In this document: positions 25,523-33,140 of the stretch, piece after piece
Layout: every line of letters starts with the position of its first letter
How positions within the stretch are numbered: position 1 is the first letter of the stretch
DNA from: Clostridium frigoris
Lineage (GTDB): Bacteria > Bacillota > Clostridia > Clostridiales > Clostridiaceae
NCBI RefSeq assembly: GCF_018861865.1
Contig: NZ_JAHLDV010000001.1
Coordinates: 62,001 to 126,000, forward strand
DNA: 64,000 nucleotides
Reading direction: 5' to 3'
Position numbers and translations under genes: made by a program
Notes under the pieces: model-generated
What the model saw: the letters and a program-made list of their open reading frames with translations, nothing else
What the model was told of the DNA's origin: nothing
Databases searched by the model: none

Positions 25523-27433
25523 TCAATTCTTTGGCACTTCTCCTACAACATTATCTACAAACCACTCCATATATAACATATCCTCGTAATTTCCAATGTC
25601 ACCATCAGCTATTCTGATTTGACCAACTGCATCAAATATTGGTCCAGCAAAAGTATGAAATTTATTTTCAATAATCATCTCTCGCATTATATCTACTAAC
25701 TTTTGAGTTTGAATTGGGACTTTATGTTTTGAATAAATAATATCCACAAGTTCAGAGTCCATACCCCACCAAAAACTTACACGTTTAGATTCAGTACTAA
25801 AAATGCCTTTAAAACTACCATTTACGATATTTCTAAGTATTTTTTCATAAAACTGACCCCAATCCCATGTAATTAAAGCATAATTTGCCTCTGGTATCCA
25901 TTTCGCATCATTTTCATTATATTTTAATGAATATAGTCCAAAATCTGTTGAGCCCTTACCTAAAGCTATTAGATCATTTTGCATTATAAGGTCTGCGCCA
26001 CGACTTTGAAGCTCCTGAATTAATTCTCGCGAATGACTAACGTCTCCAGCTTCATTAAGCCATGAAATTAAAACCTTTGCATTAGAATTTACAGTTTTAA
26101 CACCTAGTGCAAATGCGTTAATTCCTGTTATAATCTCTGTTTCATTATAAGTATCTATATATCCTATTATGTTTGATTTCGTAATAGCACCTGCTATAAG
26201 TCCTAATAAAAATCTTGGTTCATGAGACCTCCCAAAATAAGTACTTACATTTCTAAATGCTTTTACCGGTGAACAATTAAAGAATTTAATATTGTCATAC
26301 TTAAGGGCCGCTCTAAGTGTTAAATTAAGACAAGATGGACATGTAGTAAATATAATATCATAATCCTCTTCACACAATTTACTTAACCTTTCATAGCTAT
26401 TTTCATCATCAGCATTAAAATTTTCTATAACAAAGGTTTCTATTTCATTCCCCAATTGTTGCTGTGCATATATTCTTCCTAAGTTATGGACATAGCTCCA
26501 ACCTGATGTATCAATAGTTTTTTCAAAAACAAAAGCAACCTTTAATTTTTTAGAGGTGCTTACTAGATTTGTAAATGATGTTATAACATTCTTCTTATGA
26601 ACATCAAATGGCTCCGTTTGAATATCTACTGCATTATTCTTTGAAAGTATCCTAAGCTCATCTAAAAACTTCTCTACTCTTACTTTTCTTTTTGTTTCTA
26701 TAAACTCATTTGATATACCATAAATTTTTATATATTCTAAAAATGCATCCCCAGTTGTAATATCTAGTTTACCTCCGCCTAATTCATAAAATGTATTTCT
26801 AAAAGGAAAATATACATTTTTTATAAAGTGCTTATATTTATTTGAAAATAAATAAAGTTCCGGTTCATACTCATCTAAATACTTGCTAAGTAAAGTAAAA
26901 CTACCAACGCGCGAAAACCAAATATCATTTATACCTGTCTTATTATTAAATTCTAAAAACTCGTAATATATTGTATTCTTTATGTCATTCTCATCTCTTT
27001 TAGGAACTAACCTAGTAACCTCTCCATCTATTGAGTAAGCATCTACATATTTAAGCACACTTACACGTTTATTTCCTTCCATAACATAGAATTCATTCAT
27101 ATACTCATATATTTTTATAGGGTCATTTATTCCATCCTTAATATGATACGCATACACAGCTTGCCATTTCATAGAAAACTCACTGGTAATACTAGCCAGG
27201 GGGAGATAGTTTGTTGCAAAATCTCTACTCCTTGTATAAAAATATGTTCCTACTATTTTTTTTAGTGGAATGTTTTTTAAGCCCAAAGGTATTTCTGCTA
27301 CTATATCTATTTTCTTTAAAACACTATCTAATGATGATATATGTCCTGAGCTTCTTTTTAATATGTCTATACTATATTTAGCTTTGGCTAATTTATTTGC
27401 TTTTTTATACTCATCAACAGATGAAAAATTCAT
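25523..27433 (-). CDS. Cytoplasmic BMP-family (PnrA/Med-like) protein with N-terminal ParB-like motif
   Basis: 636 residues, no signal peptide or lipobox. The C-terminal half (about 295-600) is a Bmp/PnrA periplasmic-binding-type domain: 'LKVAFVFEKTIDTSGWSYVHNLGRIYAQQQLG', 'YDIIFTTCPSCLNLTLRAALKY', 'RFLLGLIAGAITKSNIIGYIDTYNETEIITGINAFALGV', 'GADLIMQNDLIALGKGSTDFGLY', 'ALITWDWGQFYEKIL'. The N-terminal half carries 'EFYVMEGNKRVSVLKYVDA' (about 115-135), like the GxRR(V) loop of ParB/sulfiredoxin-type domains. Normal BMP proteins are lipoproteins of nucleoside importers; this one appears to be an intracellular sensor or regulator. No ABC transporter is adjacent. Confidence 0.8.
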   Translation of the reverse strand: MNFSSVDEYKKANKLAKAKYSIDILKRSSGHISSLDSVLKKIDIVAEIPLGLKNIPLKKIVGTYFYTRSRDFATNYLPLASITSEFSMKWQAVYAYHIKDGINDPIKIYEYMNEFYVMEGNKRVSVLKYVDAYSIDGEVTRLVPKRDENDIKNTIYYEFLEFNNKTGINDIWFSRVGSFTLLSKYLDEYEPELYLFSNKYKHFIKNVYFPFRNTFYELGGGKLDITTGDAFLEYIKIYGISNEFIETKRKVRVEKFLDELRILSKNNAVDIQTEPFDVHKKNVITSFTNLVSTSKKLKVAFVFEKTIDTSGWSYVHNLGRIYAQQQLGNEIETFVIENFNADDENSYERLSKLCEEDYDIIFTTCPSCLNLTLRAALKYDNIKFFNCSPVKAFRNVSTYFGRSHEPRFLLGLIAGAITKSNIIGYIDTYNETEIITGINAFALGVKTVNSNAKVLISWLNEAGDVSHSRELIQELQSRGADLIMQNDLIALGKGSTDFGLYSLKYNENDAKWIPEANYALITWDWGQFYEKILRNIVNGSFKGIFSTESKRVSFWWGMDSELVDIIYSKHKVPIQTQKLVDIMREMIIENKFHTFAGPIFDAVGQIRIADGDIGNYEDMLYMEWFVDNVVGEVPKN

Positions 27434-27715
27434 CCTATAACCACTCCCTTGTACTATCCATTATCACAATATTTTGTTATTGTATATATTATAGTATATT
27501 AAAATATTTTTTACCATTAATTATAATATAAAATAATTATATTTTTTAAAAATATATTAAGTTTAGTATTTCATAAAAAAGTATTAATATATGGATTGAA
27601 AGAAATATAATGATATAATATAAATATAAATGTATATATTTAAAGTAATTTGAAATACTGTGTTATAAAAAATAGATTAAATTAAAAACTTAAAATTTGA
27701 TGAGAAGGCGTTTAC

Positions 27716-29062
27716 GTGAAGTGGATAAGGAAAGATGTATTTAATTTAGCACTACCAATAATAACAGAACAATTATTTGTTATATCGCTTGGTATGATAA
27801 ACACTATGATGGCAGGCCGCATAGGAAAAGAAGCAGTTTCCGCAATTGGAATGGTAGATTCTGTAAATAATATATTTATAGCATTTTTCTCTGCCCTTGC
27901 AATTGGAGGTATGGTCGTTATAGCTCAATTTATTGGACAAGGAAACATAAAAAAAGCTAATGAGGCTATGAAGCAGGCTCTTTTTTCTGGACTTATAATT
28001 ACTTTTGTTGTTACTATTATAATGTTTATATTTCAAGGTCCTTTAATTGGAATATTATTTGGCTCAGCCGACCCTGAAGTAATAAGTAATGCCCATACAT
28101 ATTTAGGTATAACTTTACTTACTTATCCCCTAATAACAATTGATTTGATAGCGAATGGACTTCTACGTGGAGCTGGTGATACAAAAACTCCTATGAAAAT
28201 CAGTATCATCATGAATATTATAAATGTAATTTTAACATATACCTTTATAAATATACTACACATGGGAATAATGGGCGCTGCACTTGGCATCGCTATTGCT
28301 AGGATTAGTGGAGGTATTATTATCTTATTTGTTCTTCTACGTGGTTCAAAGATTTTGAAACTTACAAATTTAAAAAAATTCAAATTTGATAAACCATTAT
28401 TAAAACTTATATTTGGCATTGGAATACCTGCAAGTATAGAGTCTTTACTTTTTAATGGTGGAAAGCTAATCACTCAAATTTATATTGTAGATATGGGAAC
28501 TATAGCAGTTGCCTCAAATGCTATTGCTGGCTCCGTTGCTACTATGCTTAATGTCCCAGGAAATGCCCTATGCATTGCAGCAACAGCTCTTGTTGGAAAA
28601 CATATGGGAAGAGGAGAAAGCCTTGAAGCTGAGAGTGCACTATCTTATATTACAAAGCTTTCAACTTTTGCTTTATTTGCCATAGGCTTAATATTTATAC
28701 CCTTTGCAGGAAATATAACATCACTATTTATTGATGATAAGGAAATAATCCACTTAGCCTCAGCTGTACTTATAGTAAATTCTGCATGTATACCATTATG
28801 GTCTATATCATTTGTGCTTCCTGCAGGACTAAAAGGTGCCGGCGATGTAAAATATACACTAGTAACTTCAATTATAGGAATGTGGCTCTTTAGAATTACT
28901 TTAGGTTATTTACTAGGAATTGTATTACACTTTGGGCTTATAGGTGTATGGGTAGGCATGATTGTTGATTGGTTAGTTCGTGGAACGCTTTATCTTATCC
29001 GCTTTAAAAAAGGAAAATGGAAGAATAAAACTTTGATAAAAATGCAGACCTCCTCCCATTAA
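27716..29062 (+). CDS. MATE-family multidrug/cation antiporter
   Basis: 448 residues from a GTG start with GAGAAGGCG before it. Twelve hydrophobic segments in two MatE halves: 'ALPIITEQLFVISLGMINTMMAGRIGKEAVSAIGMVDSV', 'GLLRGAGDTKTPMKISIIMNIINVILTYTFI' and the second-half equivalents 'GIPASIESLLFNGGKLITQIYIVDMGTIAVASNAIAG' and 'LKGAGDVKYTLVTSIIGMWLFRI'. Usual length. It likely exports drugs or metabolites with Na+ or H+. A hairpin-module array separates it from the CBS gene. Confidence 0.93.
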   Translation: MKWIRKDVFNLALPIITEQLFVISLGMINTMMAGRIGKEAVSAIGMVDSVNNIFIAFFSALAIGGMVVIAQFIGQGNIKKANEAMKQALFSGLIITFVVTIIMFIFQGPLIGILFGSADPEVISNAHTYLGITLLTYPLITIDLIANGLLRGAGDTKTPMKISIIMNIINVILTYTFINILHMGIMGAALGIAIARISGGIIILFVLLRGSKILKLTNLKKFKFDKPLLKLIFGIGIPASIESLLFNGGKLITQIYIVDMGTIAVASNAIAGSVATMLNVPGNALCIAATALVGKHMGRGESLEAESALSYITKLSTFALFAIGLIFIPFAGNITSLFIDDKEIIHLASAVLIVNSACIPLWSISFVLPAGLKGAGDVKYTLVTSIIGMWLFRITLGYLLGIVLHFGLIGVWVGMIVDWLVRGTLYLIRFKKGKWKNKTLIKMQTSSH

Positions 29063-29117
29063 TTTTAATATTTTGTTAATATATAGGGCTTTAAAACATG
29101 TTATACTATTATTAAAT

Positions 29118-29191
29118 CATCTCTACAAGAGATGCACATCTGCAAAGCAGATGCACAGCTGCGAAGCAGATGAACAGCTGCTTTGCAGATG
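29118..29191 (+). repeat. Tandem array of four 17-nt stem-loop modules (19-bp period)
   Basis: Units begin at 29118, 29137, 29156 and 29175. Stems: CATCTCT/AGAGATG, CATCTGC/GCAGATG, CAGCTGC/GCAGATG, CAGCTGC/GCAGATG with loops ACA, AAA, GAA and TTT. The first unit is preceded by AAAT as in solo copies. Inner stem positions change in pairs between units. Confidence 0.8.
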
Positions 29192-29230
29192 AATAGACCA
29201 AAATAAATATTTTTAAAGGATGGTTGAATT

Positions 29231-29641
29231 ATGAACATAGCTTTCTTTCTTACACCTAAAAATGAAGTTATTTATGAAAAACCAAGTTCTACAATGAGAC
29301 AAGCTTTAGAAAGAATGGAGTACCATAGATATACCTCTGTACCTTTAGTAAATGAATCTGGTCATTATGTAGGCACCTTAACTGAAGGTGATTTATTATG
29401 GAAATTAAAGAACACCCCCAATTTAAGTTTTAATGATACAAATAAAATTTTAATTGGAGATATCCCAAGACATGTTAAAAATAAAGCAGTATTAATTAAT
29501 GCAGATATAGAAAGCCTAATATCGCTAGCAAAGGATCAAAACTTTGTTCCCGTTCTAGATGATAACGGTATTTTTATAGGTATAATTAAAAGAAGTGATA
29601 TAATGACTTATTGTTACAATTCATTATACAAAAATAAATAA
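29231..29641 (+). CDS. Two-CBS-domain protein
   Basis: 136 residues consisting of two CBS motifs (about 6-60 and 75-132): 'LTPKNEVIYEKPSSTMRQALERMEYHRYTSVPLVNESGHYVGTLTEGDLLWKL' and 'ALINADIESLISLAKDQNFVPVLDDNGIFIGIIKRSDIMTY', each with the typical VPVxDxxGxxxGxxxxxD pattern. Such proteins bind adenine nucleotides or cyclic dinucleotides as stand-alone sensors; ligand unknown. Start ATG after AAAGGATGG. It is bracketed by repeat elements on both sides. Confidence 0.88.
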   Translation: MNIAFFLTPKNEVIYEKPSSTMRQALERMEYHRYTSVPLVNESGHYVGTLTEGDLLWKLKNTPNLSFNDTNKILIGDIPRHVKNKAVLINADIESLISLAKDQNFVPVLDDNGIFIGIIKRSDIMTYCYNSLYKNK

Positions 29642-29655
29642 TTTAAGAGTTTTAT

Positions 29656-29762
29656 TTAACGACATTTCAGAAGGAAAGTCTCCTATTTTTATAAGTTAGA
29701 GTTGACTATCCTAGCTAATTTAAACTACAGTTAGAACATAAATCTCCTTCTGAAGTCGTTAA
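29656..29762 (+). repeat. 107-bp TTAA-ended inverted-repeat element, copy C
   Basis: It begins TTAACGACATTTCAGAAGG and ends CCTTCTGAAGTCGTTAA. Its length and ends match the copies at 12251, 15430 and 41169. It follows the CBS gene stop by 15 bp. Confidence 0.8.
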
Positions 29763-29764
29763 TG

Positions 29765-29781
29765 TAGCTCCTCAGGAGATA
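29765..29781 (-). repeat. 17-nt stem-loop module beside a 108-bp-type element
   Basis: Minus strand TATCTCC-TGA-GGAGCTA. The outermost pair is T-A in place of the usual C-G, a compensatory change. Confidence 0.7.
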
Positions 29782-29818
29782 ATTAAATAAATTCATAAAT
29801 ATATTGTGATAAACAAAA

Positions 29819-29862
29819 CACCTATTCTTGCGTAAATTGCTAGAATAGGTCTTTTATTTTTG
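29819..29862 (+). terminator. Intrinsic terminator
   Basis: ACCTATTCT/AGAATAGGT stem followed by CTTTTATTTTTG; probably ends the CBS-gene transcript. Confidence 0.75.
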
Positions 29863-30189
29863 TTACTACTCGGGCATCATAAATTATGTGAAGGTATAAG
29901 AGAGCTGAAAGAATATGGGTATGAATTTCTCCGAAAGTAGAACCAAATAAGAAGAGCAGAAACAATTGAAATCCCATTTAAAGTTCTTCTTTTGTAAGTA
30001 AAAATTCTCGTAAGACTGCCACAGGCAGTCTTACGAACCGGCGCACGCCGAATGTGAGAGATAGAGAATTTTTATTTACAAAAGATTAGAACTTCTTAAT
30101 GGGATTTCACGTTTCAAACTCATATTTGGTGCCACGCCGAAGAAATTCATGGATTACATTTTTTTATTTTCAATGGCTGAGTAGTAACA
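29861..30189 (+). repeat. Long palindromic repeat, copy 3 (about 330 bp)
   Basis: Outer ends TGTTACTACTC at 29861 and GAGTAGTAACA at 30179 are inverted repeats. Inside, ATGAATTTCTCCGAA (29921 onwards) pairs with GAAGAAATTCAT (30139-30150), CCAAAT with ATTTGG, and TAAAAATTCTC with GAGAATTTTTA. The central hairpin GTAAGACTGCC-ACA-GGCAGTCTTAC is followed by CGAACCGGCGCACGCCGAATG, like the cores of the other two copies. It ends 5 bp before the nagB stop, matching copy 2, which ends just before the ribH stop. Confidence 0.8.
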
Positions 30190-30194
30190 TATTT

Positions 30195-30920
30195 TTATAA
30201 TAAACTAGCTGCTTCTTTGTCTATAATAATAGTTACATCATTATGAAGTTGAAGAATAGATGCAGGTATACTTGGATTAATTTTGCCTTTAACTGCTTTT
30301 TCTATAGCTTCAGCTTTATTTAATCCATTGGCAAGTAAAATGATTTTTTTAGAATTCATTATTGTCTTTATACCCATGCTTATTGCTTTTACCGGAACAT
30401 ACTCTATTGATTTAAAAAACCTAGAATTAGCTTCTATTGTTTGTTCATCAAGATTTACTAAATGCGTTTGTGCTTCGAAATTTATATTTGGTTCATTAAA
30501 CCCAATATGTCCATTTCCGCCTATACCTAAAACTTGCATATCAATGCCACCAAGTGTTTTAATCTTTTTTTCATAAAGCGAACAAAAATCATCTACATCC
30601 TTTGCCATTCCATCAGGCATATTAATATTTTTTGTACTTATGTTTATACTATTAAATAGATTATTCATCATATACTTATAATAACTTTGAGAATTTTCAG
30701 GGTTAAGTCCATAATATTCATCTAGGTTAAAAGTTCTAACCTCTTTAAAATCAACCTCTTTTTTATTATATAATTTAATTAATTCCTTATACATACCGGA
30801 TGGAGTATCTCCTGTTGCAAGTCCTAAAACACTATCAGGCTTTAACGTAACCTGACTAGCAACCATTAAAGCCGCTCTCTTACTCATTTCCTCATAATTA
30901 TCTACAACTATTATTCTCAT
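30195..30920 (-). CDS. nagB: Glucosamine-6-phosphate deaminase
   Basis: 241 residues, normal length. Converts glucosamine 6-phosphate to fructose 6-phosphate and ammonia. Seen: 'VLGLATGDTPSGMYKELIKLY', 'TFNLDEYYGLNPENSQSYYKYM' with catalytic Asp/Glu, 'VLGIGGNGHIGFNEP' with the catalytic His and Glu region, and 'ISMGIKTIMNSKKIILLANG'. The start follows AAGGTGGTG. It is the last gene of nagR-nagA-nagB and is followed immediately by a long palindrome. Confidence 0.97.
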   Translation of the reverse strand: MRIIVVDNYEEMSKRAALMVASQVTLKPDSVLGLATGDTPSGMYKELIKLYNKKEVDFKEVRTFNLDEYYGLNPENSQSYYKYMMNNLFNSINISTKNINMPDGMAKDVDDFCSLYEKKIKTLGGIDMQVLGIGGNGHIGFNEPNINFEAQTHLVNLDEQTIEANSRFFKSIEYVPVKAISMGIKTIMNSKKIILLANGLNKAEAIEKAVKGKINPSIPASILQLHNDVTIIIDKEAASLL

Positions 30921-30958
30921 ATTGGCACCACCTTATTATAATACTCAAAATATCACTT

Positions 30959-32125
30959 TTAAGCTTCGTACACTATTTTTCCATCGATTATTGTAAAAGA
31001 CACATCTATATCATCATTAAAAATAGCTATATCTGCATCATATCCAAGCTCTAAGCTTCCCTTTTCATTATCCATATTAATTACCTTTGCTGGATTAAGT
31101 GTTGCCATTGCAACAACATCGTAAATTTCTAAATCACTATTACGAAGCATATTGAGTACTGCTTTATTTAGAGTCAGAACGCTACCTGCTAGTGTTCCAT
31201 CCTCAAGCCTTGCAGCCCCATTTTTAACTATTACCTTTTGTCCACCAAGTTCAGAAACTCCACTCTTAATGCAGCCAGCTCTCATAGAATCTGTTATAAG
31301 AACCATTCTATCCGTGTGTACAGTATTTATTAGTATATTAAAAATCCCAGGATGAACATGTATTAAATCTGCTATTAACTCACAGGTTATATTACTTGAA
31401 AAAATCGCACCTACAATACCTGGTTTTCTGTGATTAAGTGGAGTCATTGCATTAAAAGTATGAGTCGCATGTGATATTCCATCATCAATTGCATTCATAG
31501 TTTCCTCAAAACTTGCATCAGAGTGACCTACTGATAATGTAATTTTAGAATTAGCTTTGACTTTTTTTATAAAATTATGATGTGTATCCTTTTCAGGAGC
31601 AAGGGTTATAATCTTAATTATATCTAAATAATCCTTTATAATATCATAATCGGGCTTTATAATATTATCTGCCTTTTGGGCCCCCTTATACTTTTCATTT
31701 ATAAAAGGTCCCTCCATATGTACACCTAGAATCTTTGCTCCCGTAGTTTCTATCTTCATAGCCTCTCTTACTGCATCTAATGCTTTATAAATGCTCGTGG
31801 TATCCATAGTCATTGTAGTAGGTAAATAGCCTGTTACTCCATTTGCAACTATGGTATTACCTATGGTTTTCAAAGCTTCCTGCGAAGCATCCATAGTATC
31901 ATAGCCACCACCACCATGAATATGAATATCTATAAGACCGGGAGATACAAAGCTACCCTTAGCATCAATAATTTTTAAATCATCGCAGCACTTTTCTTTA
32001 TACTGATGAAAGTTTTCATTATCTATAATTGCAACAATTTTTAGATCAAATACTATTACGCTATCATAAATAATTCTGTCTTTCATAATAAGTTTTCCAT
32101 TAATTATAGCTTTAATATTAATCAC
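30959..32125 (-). CDS. nagA: N-acetylglucosamine-6-phosphate deacetylase
   Basis: 388 residues if the GTG at 32125 is used. Metal-dependent amidohydrolase with 'SPGLIDIHIHGGGGYDTMDAS', 'VHMEGPFINEKYKGAQK', 'VGHSDASFEETMNAIDDGISHATHTFNAMTPLNHRKPG', 'HVHPGIFNILI' and 'LITDSMRAGC' (catalytic Asp). The start is uncertain: the GTG lies inside the only ribosome binding site (GAGGTGATT), and with normal spacing that site points to an ATT at 32116. The next ATG (32086) is within the protein's first strand. It removes acetate from GlcNAc-6-P ahead of NagB. Confidence 0.95.
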   Translation of the reverse strand: MINIKAIINGKLIMKDRIIYDSVIVFDLKIVAIIDNENFHQYKEKCCDDLKIIDAKGSFVSPGLIDIHIHGGGGYDTMDASQEALKTIGNTIVANGVTGYLPTTMTMDTTSIYKALDAVREAMKIETTGAKILGVHMEGPFINEKYKGAQKADNIIKPDYDIIKDYLDIIKIITLAPEKDTHHNFIKKVKANSKITLSVGHSDASFEETMNAIDDGISHATHTFNAMTPLNHRKPGIVGAIFSSNITCELIADLIHVHPGIFNILINTVHTDRMVLITDSMRAGCIKSGVSELGGQKVIVKNGAARLEDGTLAGSVLTLNKAVLNMLRNSDLEIYDVVAMATLNPAKVINMDNEKGSLELGYDADIAIFNDDIDVSFTIIDGKIVYEA

Positions 32126-32140
32126 CTCATCATATATTTA

Positions 32141-32872
32141 TCATTTCAATGTAATTTGATATTTATACTTATCACTTCTAAATGTTGCCTTAGTGTATTC
32201 AATTGGGATTCCATTTTCTAAATAGGTAGTTTGGCTAAATATTAATGCCAAAGCAGAATCTTCTTGATTTAAAAGTTTACTTTCATAATCATTAAGTTGA
32301 GTTGGCTCAATTGTTTGTTTTGCTTTATCTAGCTTATATCCATAATGTTTTCTAAAGATTTCATATAGTGATTTATCCTCAATCATCGCTCTAGTCATCC
32401 CATCAAATAAATAGTGTGGAAGCAATGCCGTTTCAATTGCCACTGGCTGCTCATCACTAAATCTCACCCTTTTAATCTCAATGATTTTAGTTTCATTTTC
32501 AGGCATTTTCAGTTCAATTTTATATTTCTTCGTTGCTTTTATTACTTTAAAAGATAATATCTCACTTTTAGATATAACTCCATTTCCTTCCATTTGCTCA
32601 CTAAAACTTTTGAGTGGCGATATTTCACGTTTAACTTTTGGATAAGCCACAAAAGTCCCTTTTCCCTGCTCTCTATATATAAGTCCCTCATTAACAAGAG
32701 ACATAATAGCCTTATTAACTGTCATTCTACTTACACCTTGTACTTTGCATAATTCTCTTTCAGTTGGAATTGAATCTCCAGGCTTTAATTCTTCATTTTC
32801 AATCATCTCTTGTAATATTTCTTTTATCTGGTAATGAAGTGGTATAGGATTATCTTTAGATACTTTTTTCAA
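32141..32872 (-). CDS. nagR: GntR/HutC-family regulator of the nag genes
   Basis: The frame is open from a GTG at 32887, but GTGAGGAGG is the ribosome binding site and a TTG at 32872 is the likely start (243 residues). Winged HTH (about 8-75): 'NPIPLHYQIKEILQEMIENEELKPGDSIPTERELCKVQGVSRMTVNKAIMSLVNEGLIYREQGKGTFVA'. C-terminal UTRA effector domain (about 90-235) with 'YELDK', 'RVRFSDEQPVAIETALLPHYLF'. In YvoA/NagR, GlcN-6-P or GlcNAc-6-P is the inducer. It leads the nagR-A-B operon and a matching operator lies upstream. Confidence 0.9.
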   Translation of the reverse strand: MKKVSKDNPIPLHYQIKEILQEMIENEELKPGDSIPTERELCKVQGVSRMTVNKAIMSLVNEGLIYREQGKGTFVAYPKVKREISPLKSFSEQMEGNGVISKSEILSFKVIKATKKYKIELKMPENETKIIEIKRVRFSDEQPVAIETALLPHYLFDGMTRAMIEDKSLYEIFRKHYGYKLDKAKQTIEPTQLNDYESKLLNQEDSALALIFSQTTYLENGIPIEYTKATFRSDKYKYQITLK

Positions 32873-32933
32873 AACTTTCCTCCTCACTTACAATTAAATT
32901 TACCTACATAACATTTATTGACATGTTGTCATG

Positions 32934-32974
32934 TTGTATATACCAATTGTATTTCAAGTTCACTTATAATGCAA
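32934..32974 (-). promoter_or_regulatory. nag promoter with GntR/HutC-type operator
   Basis: Minus strand TTGCAT (32974-32969), 17-bp spacer, TACAAT (32951-32946), then TTGGTATATACAA (32946-32934). The operator contains GTATATAC, the GTnTAnAC core bound by HutC/NagR proteins, right at the start point. A further TGACA-TGT-TGTCA palindrome lies at 32919-32931. Confidence 0.7.
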
Positions 32975-33031
32975 GCTATTTCTGCAAATATATAAATATA
33001 TAAATAAAGTTAAATGTATCCATATTTATTA

Positions 33032-33060
33032 TTGCAAACGTTTGCACAAAGGTATATACT
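33032..33060 (+). promoter_or_regulatory. amyE-type promoter overlapped by a LacI-family operator
   Basis: TTGCAA, 17-bp spacer, TATACT. The perfect palindrome TGCAAACGTTTGCA (33033-33046) covers the -35 box and half of the spacer. It matches the sites before the two other amylase genes, and also fits the CcpA cre pattern, so either protein may bind. Confidence 0.75.
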
Positions 33061-33140
33061 ATTGCTGTTGTATCAAAGAAAGGAGCTTGCTTAATTATAT
33101 CGTAAAGGTTTTAAAAAAAAATCGAGGAGTGAATTTATTT

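Noticed and set aside
29118-29191. 19-bp direct repeats as iterons of a replication origin
   Set aside because: Each unit is itself a hairpin matching solo modules elsewhere; there is no replication gene or other origin feature nearby.
30959-32086. Starting NagA at the ATG at 32086
   Set aside because: It would remove the N-terminal strand expected in the family and has no ribosome binding site.
33033-33046. Reading the amylase palindrome purely as a CcpA cre site
   Set aside because: It fits cre, but the near-identical sites at two further amylase promoters and the adjacent LacI-family gene make a dedicated regulator at least as likely; both are kept as options.
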